A DNA stretch of 15,184 bases. Origin: JBEKZQ01 sp049509675. GTDB taxonomy: Bacteria > Planctomycetota > Planctomycetia > Pirellulales > Thermoguttaceae. Position numbers and translations under genes: made by a program. The notes under the pieces are model-generated. The model saw only the letters and a program-made list of their open reading frames with translations, did no database searches and had not been told where the DNA came from. The stretch is from the NCBI GenBank assembly GCA_049509675.1, contig JBEKZQ010000110.1, positions 1-15,184 of the forward strand, in the 5' to 3' direction. Shown in pieces: positions 13,359-15,184 of this stretch; the stretch's first letter is position 1, and every line of letters starts with the position of its first letter.

Positions 13359-14363
13359 GTGGCGAGATTTGGGATCGGCAAAGAAATAACTGTCGGATCG
13401 CAAGGTGGCAGGCACACTCCGTGTGCCGTCCGCTACGGCACACGGAGTGTGCCTGCTACTTTTTTTGCGACGCTGGTGGGACTGTTCGCGCTGTGCGGGT
13501 CGAGTTGTCCGCAACTGGTGCGGCCGGTGCCGCCGCTACCGCGGGTGTTGCCGCCCACGCCCACGCTGGAACAAGTGATCCAGGCGGTCAACCAGAACAA
13601 TTCCCAGATCTACGCCTTTTCGACCAACGAGGCTTCGATCAGCGGGCCGGGCTATCCGAGTTTGCGGGCGAGCCTGGCGTTCCAACGGCCGCGGCAGTTC
13701 CGCCTGCGGGCGGAGACGAGCATCACCGGTCCGGAGATCGACCTGGGCAGCACCCCGGACCTGTTCTGGTTCTGGGTGCGGCGCAGCCAGCCGCCGGCCA
13801 TCTATTTCTGCCGCTACGACCAGTTCGCGGCCAGCCGCGTGCGGCAAGCCATTCCCATCGAGCCCGAGTGGCTCATCGAAGCCATGGGCATCGGCGTGTT
13901 CGATGCGGGGCTGGCGCATCAAGGGCCTTACTGGCGCGGAGGCAATCGGCTGGAGATTCACACCATCCGCCCGACGCCGGAGGGACCAACCATGAAGATC
14001 ACCGTCGTCGACGCCGCTAGTGCCGTGATCCTGGAACAGCACGTTTTCGACGGGCAGGGCCGGCTGCGCGCCAGCTCGTACAGCGAGGCGCATCGCCGCG
14101 ATCCGGCGACCGGGTTGATCATGCCCGGCGTGGTGCGGGTAAACTGCCCGCCCGCGCAGTTCTCCATGCGCGTGGACCTTGGGCCGGTGGCGATCAATCG
14201 CCTGTTGGGCAATCCGGCCGAACTGTGGACGATGCCCACCTACTCGGGCTCGCCGGCCGTCGATCTGTGCGATCCGCGGCTGGACTTCTCCAGGCCCAAT
14301 GGGCCGGCGGCCGCCGTGCGTCCGGAAGCCTATCCGGGCGAGTCGCGGAACCTGCTGCGGTAG
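13359..14363 (+). CDS. Probable envelope lipoprotein, LolA/LolB-like fold suspected, 334 aa
   Basis: This begins with GTG 13359, 4 nt after the preceding stop. Residues 1-34 include a peptide (RHTPCAVRYGTRSVPAT) encoded by an interspersed palindrome, followed by a hydrophobic run and Cys (FFATLVGLFALCGSSC, C50). That looks like the rest of a lipoprotein signal with an imperfect lipobox, so the true N-terminus is uncertain. The mature part starts with a Pro-rich stretch (51-70) and TLEQVIQAVNQNNSQIYAFS, then alternating strands with LRASLAFQRPRQFRLRAE, DLFWFWV and YWRGGNRLEIHTIR. The order (helix, then an open curved sheet that reports on prior amino acids in pairs) recalls LolA/LolB and DUF4292-type proteins. 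This is my inference from pattern and needs a structure-based search. It probably acts in the envelope with the gene before it. Confidence 0.75.
   Translation: MARFGIGKEITVGSQGGRHTPCAVRYGTRSVPATFFATLVGLFALCGSSCPQLVRPVPPLPRVLPPTPTLEQVIQAVNQNNSQIYAFSTNEASISGPGYPSLRASLAFQRPRQFRLRAETSITGPEIDLGSTPDLFWFWVRRSQPPAIYFCRYDQFAASRVRQAIPIEPEWLIEAMGIGVFDAGLAHQGPYWRGGNRLEIHTIRPTPEGPTMKITVVDAASAVILEQHVFDGQGRLRASSYSEAHRRDPATGLIMPGVVRVNCPPAQFSMRVDLGPVAINRLLGNPAELWTMPTYSGSPAVDLCDPRLDFSRPNGPAAAVRPEAYPGESRNLLR
13405..13466. repeat. HTPCAV-type palindrome with T-tract inside a reading frame
   Basis: Arms 13405-13429 and 13435-13459 pair with one mismatch around a 5-nt loop and are followed by seven T's (13460-13466). 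By shape it is a strong intrinsic terminator, 50 nt after the stop at 13354. The reading frame of the next gene stays open through it. Confidence 0.88.
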
Positions 14364-14836
14364 GGCCTGCCCCGAATTCTGTGCTGTGGAGGGCAGTGCT
14401 TGCGTCAAAAGGGGATAGTCCCATTTTCGCTGACACGAAAATCGGGACAGTCCCCTGCGGTAAGGTTCCTCTGTCTTGCCGGACCGTTTCCCGCGTCAGA
14501 TTACGCACGTTGGGCACGCGCGTCGTGCGGGGGAATCGTTTTGCACCAAACGTGCCGGAAAGAGCGAAATCCGGCGAGTTTGCTGGTCGAAGAGGCATAT
14601 ACCGTGGGCGAGAGGTTGTTTGTCATGCTTCGCCGCATGAAACAGAAACGTGGCGCACACGCGTACCGAACGAAACCTACGGCCTCCGCGGTGTCAACCC
14701 GCGCGACCCGGGCGTGGAACTGCCCGGAGCGTGGCCATCGGTCGACGTGTGTAGCGGCCAGCCCTTCGCCCCACGGTGAGAACGGGAAGAGGGGGAAGCT
14801 CTTCCCTGCGAAACACATGGAACAAGGAGTACGCCC
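14364..14836. other. Gap with palindrome, before the Cys-rich gene
   Basis: No reading frame here has protein-like composition and a ribosome binding site. It contains the GGGACNGTCCC palindrome (14411-14455) shortly after the lipoprotein stop, and about 380 nt of otherwise plain sequence up to the Shine-Dalgarno of the last gene. No convincing promoter hexamers were found. Confidence 0.55.
14411..14455. repeat. GGGACNGTCCC interspersed palindrome
   Basis: Left arm 14411-14429 (GGGGATAGTCCCATTTTCG) and right arm 14436-14455 (CGAAAATCGGGACAGTCCCC) pair with one bulge and two mismatches. The right arm recurs at 3864-3882. It may also act as a 3' hairpin of the lipoprotein gene. Confidence 0.8.
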
Positions 14837-15184
14837 GTGCAACGGATCTGCTGGGCTTTCCGTCTCGCTGGCCTGTTTTCGATGGTTGCCACCGCCTGCG
14901 GCGCCGAGCCGAATCTAAGCGCAGCGTACGGCGATCCCGGACGGCATTGCCTTGCCACGCTGCGCGGCCCGGCCGGCACGACCCCAACCGGCTACAGCCT
15001 GATGTGCCCGTGGTGGGAAGATCGCCGGACCTGCCAGGACGACCGCTATTGGGAAGACTACTGTCAGCGGCAAGCGTGCCGTGAAGCGACCCCGCGTTGC
15101 TGGGAAACGCCGCGGCCGACGCCCTGCCCGTGTTGTGACGATCCGGCCATTCCCGGCTTGATATCCGGCAGCGGCGCACCGAGT
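14837..15184 (+). CDS. Exported Cys-rich protein, partial (3' end outside window)
   Basis: This starts at GTG 14837, with AAGGAG (14824-14829) 7 nt upstream. It stays open for 116 codons to the window end. Residues 1-22 form a signal sequence (MQRICWAFRLAGLFSMVATA, then C21), either a Sec signal or a lipoprotein signal with a loose lipobox (ATAC). The visible mature part has ten cysteines (21, 38, 57, 66, 76, 81, 88, 97, 99, 100) and many Trp, Pro and Arg residues, for example CPWWEDRRTC and CPCCDDP. This suggests a disulfide-stabilised or metal-binding secreted domain. I do not recognise the family. Start, signal and Shine-Dalgarno together make it a real gene, while its full length and class cannot be judged here. 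Confidence 0.72.
   Translation, partial: MQRICWAFRLAGLFSMVATACGAEPNLSAAYGDPGRHCLATLRGPAGTTPTGYSLMCPWWEDRRTCQDDRYWEDYCQRQACREATPRCWETPRPTPCPCCDDPAIPGLISGSGAPS

Noticed and set aside
14400..14918. Plus-strand frame before the Cys-rich gene
   Set aside because: It starts in the palindrome, has mixed composition and no ribosome binding site, and overlaps the better-supported gene at 14837.

Overview
The window looks like a chromosomal segment of a planctomycete, probably of the Pirellulales/Gemmatales kind. This rests on five things seen together. The DNA is GC-rich. The short interspersed palindromes would read SPTRxRG/SLARRAS and RHTPCAV if translated, as is common in that phylum. Short tandem arrays sit at gene ends. 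Small secreted proteins of unknown function are frequent. One operon has a single ExbB/TolQ and two ExbD/TolR subunits plus planctomycete-style membrane proteins. No tRNA, rRNA, CRISPR array, transposase or phage gene was seen.

Layout. 60-559 (minus): a translationally coupled pair of small genes that resembles a HicA/HicB-type toxin-antitoxin module. 1040-1990 (minus): nadC, whose last codons and stop lie inside a TAATCCC heptamer array. 2222-2626 (plus): a membrane-anchored ComEA-like helix-hairpin-helix protein, bracketed by two copies of one palindrome. 2982-7892 (plus): a five-gene operon made of an ExbB/TolQ proton channel, two ExbD/TolR proteins, a two-TM protein of unknown function and a membrane-anchored protein with a squalene-cyclase-like barrel. 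It ends at a clear intrinsic terminator (7924-7951). 8033-11008 (plus): a 991-aa secreted TPR-like alpha-solenoid. 11320-11961 (plus): an orphan NarL/FixJ response regulator. 12093-12512 (minus): a small exported protein. 12881-14363 (plus): a small conserved-looking protein and a lipoprotein-like protein. From 14837 (plus): a Cys-rich exported protein that runs off the window and has no stop inside it.

How the genes may work together. The ExbB-ExbD-ExbD set is a proton-motive-force motor. The next two products are anchored in the same membrane and carry large extracytoplasmic domains, and the following gene encodes a long exported helical-repeat protein. By inference this is an energised cell-envelope machine whose substrate is unknown. 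One stator subunit plus two ExbD-type subunits is the composition of the myxobacterial AglRQS gliding motor, but that likeness is in composition only.

Repeats. Four 7-8 bp tandem arrays sit on or next to gene 3' ends. Three of them are inverted pairs, and three supply the stop codon of the gene. Several unrelated longer palindromes lie in the other gaps. These arrays and the HicAB-like pair are, with the Exb-type operon, the least described content of the window.
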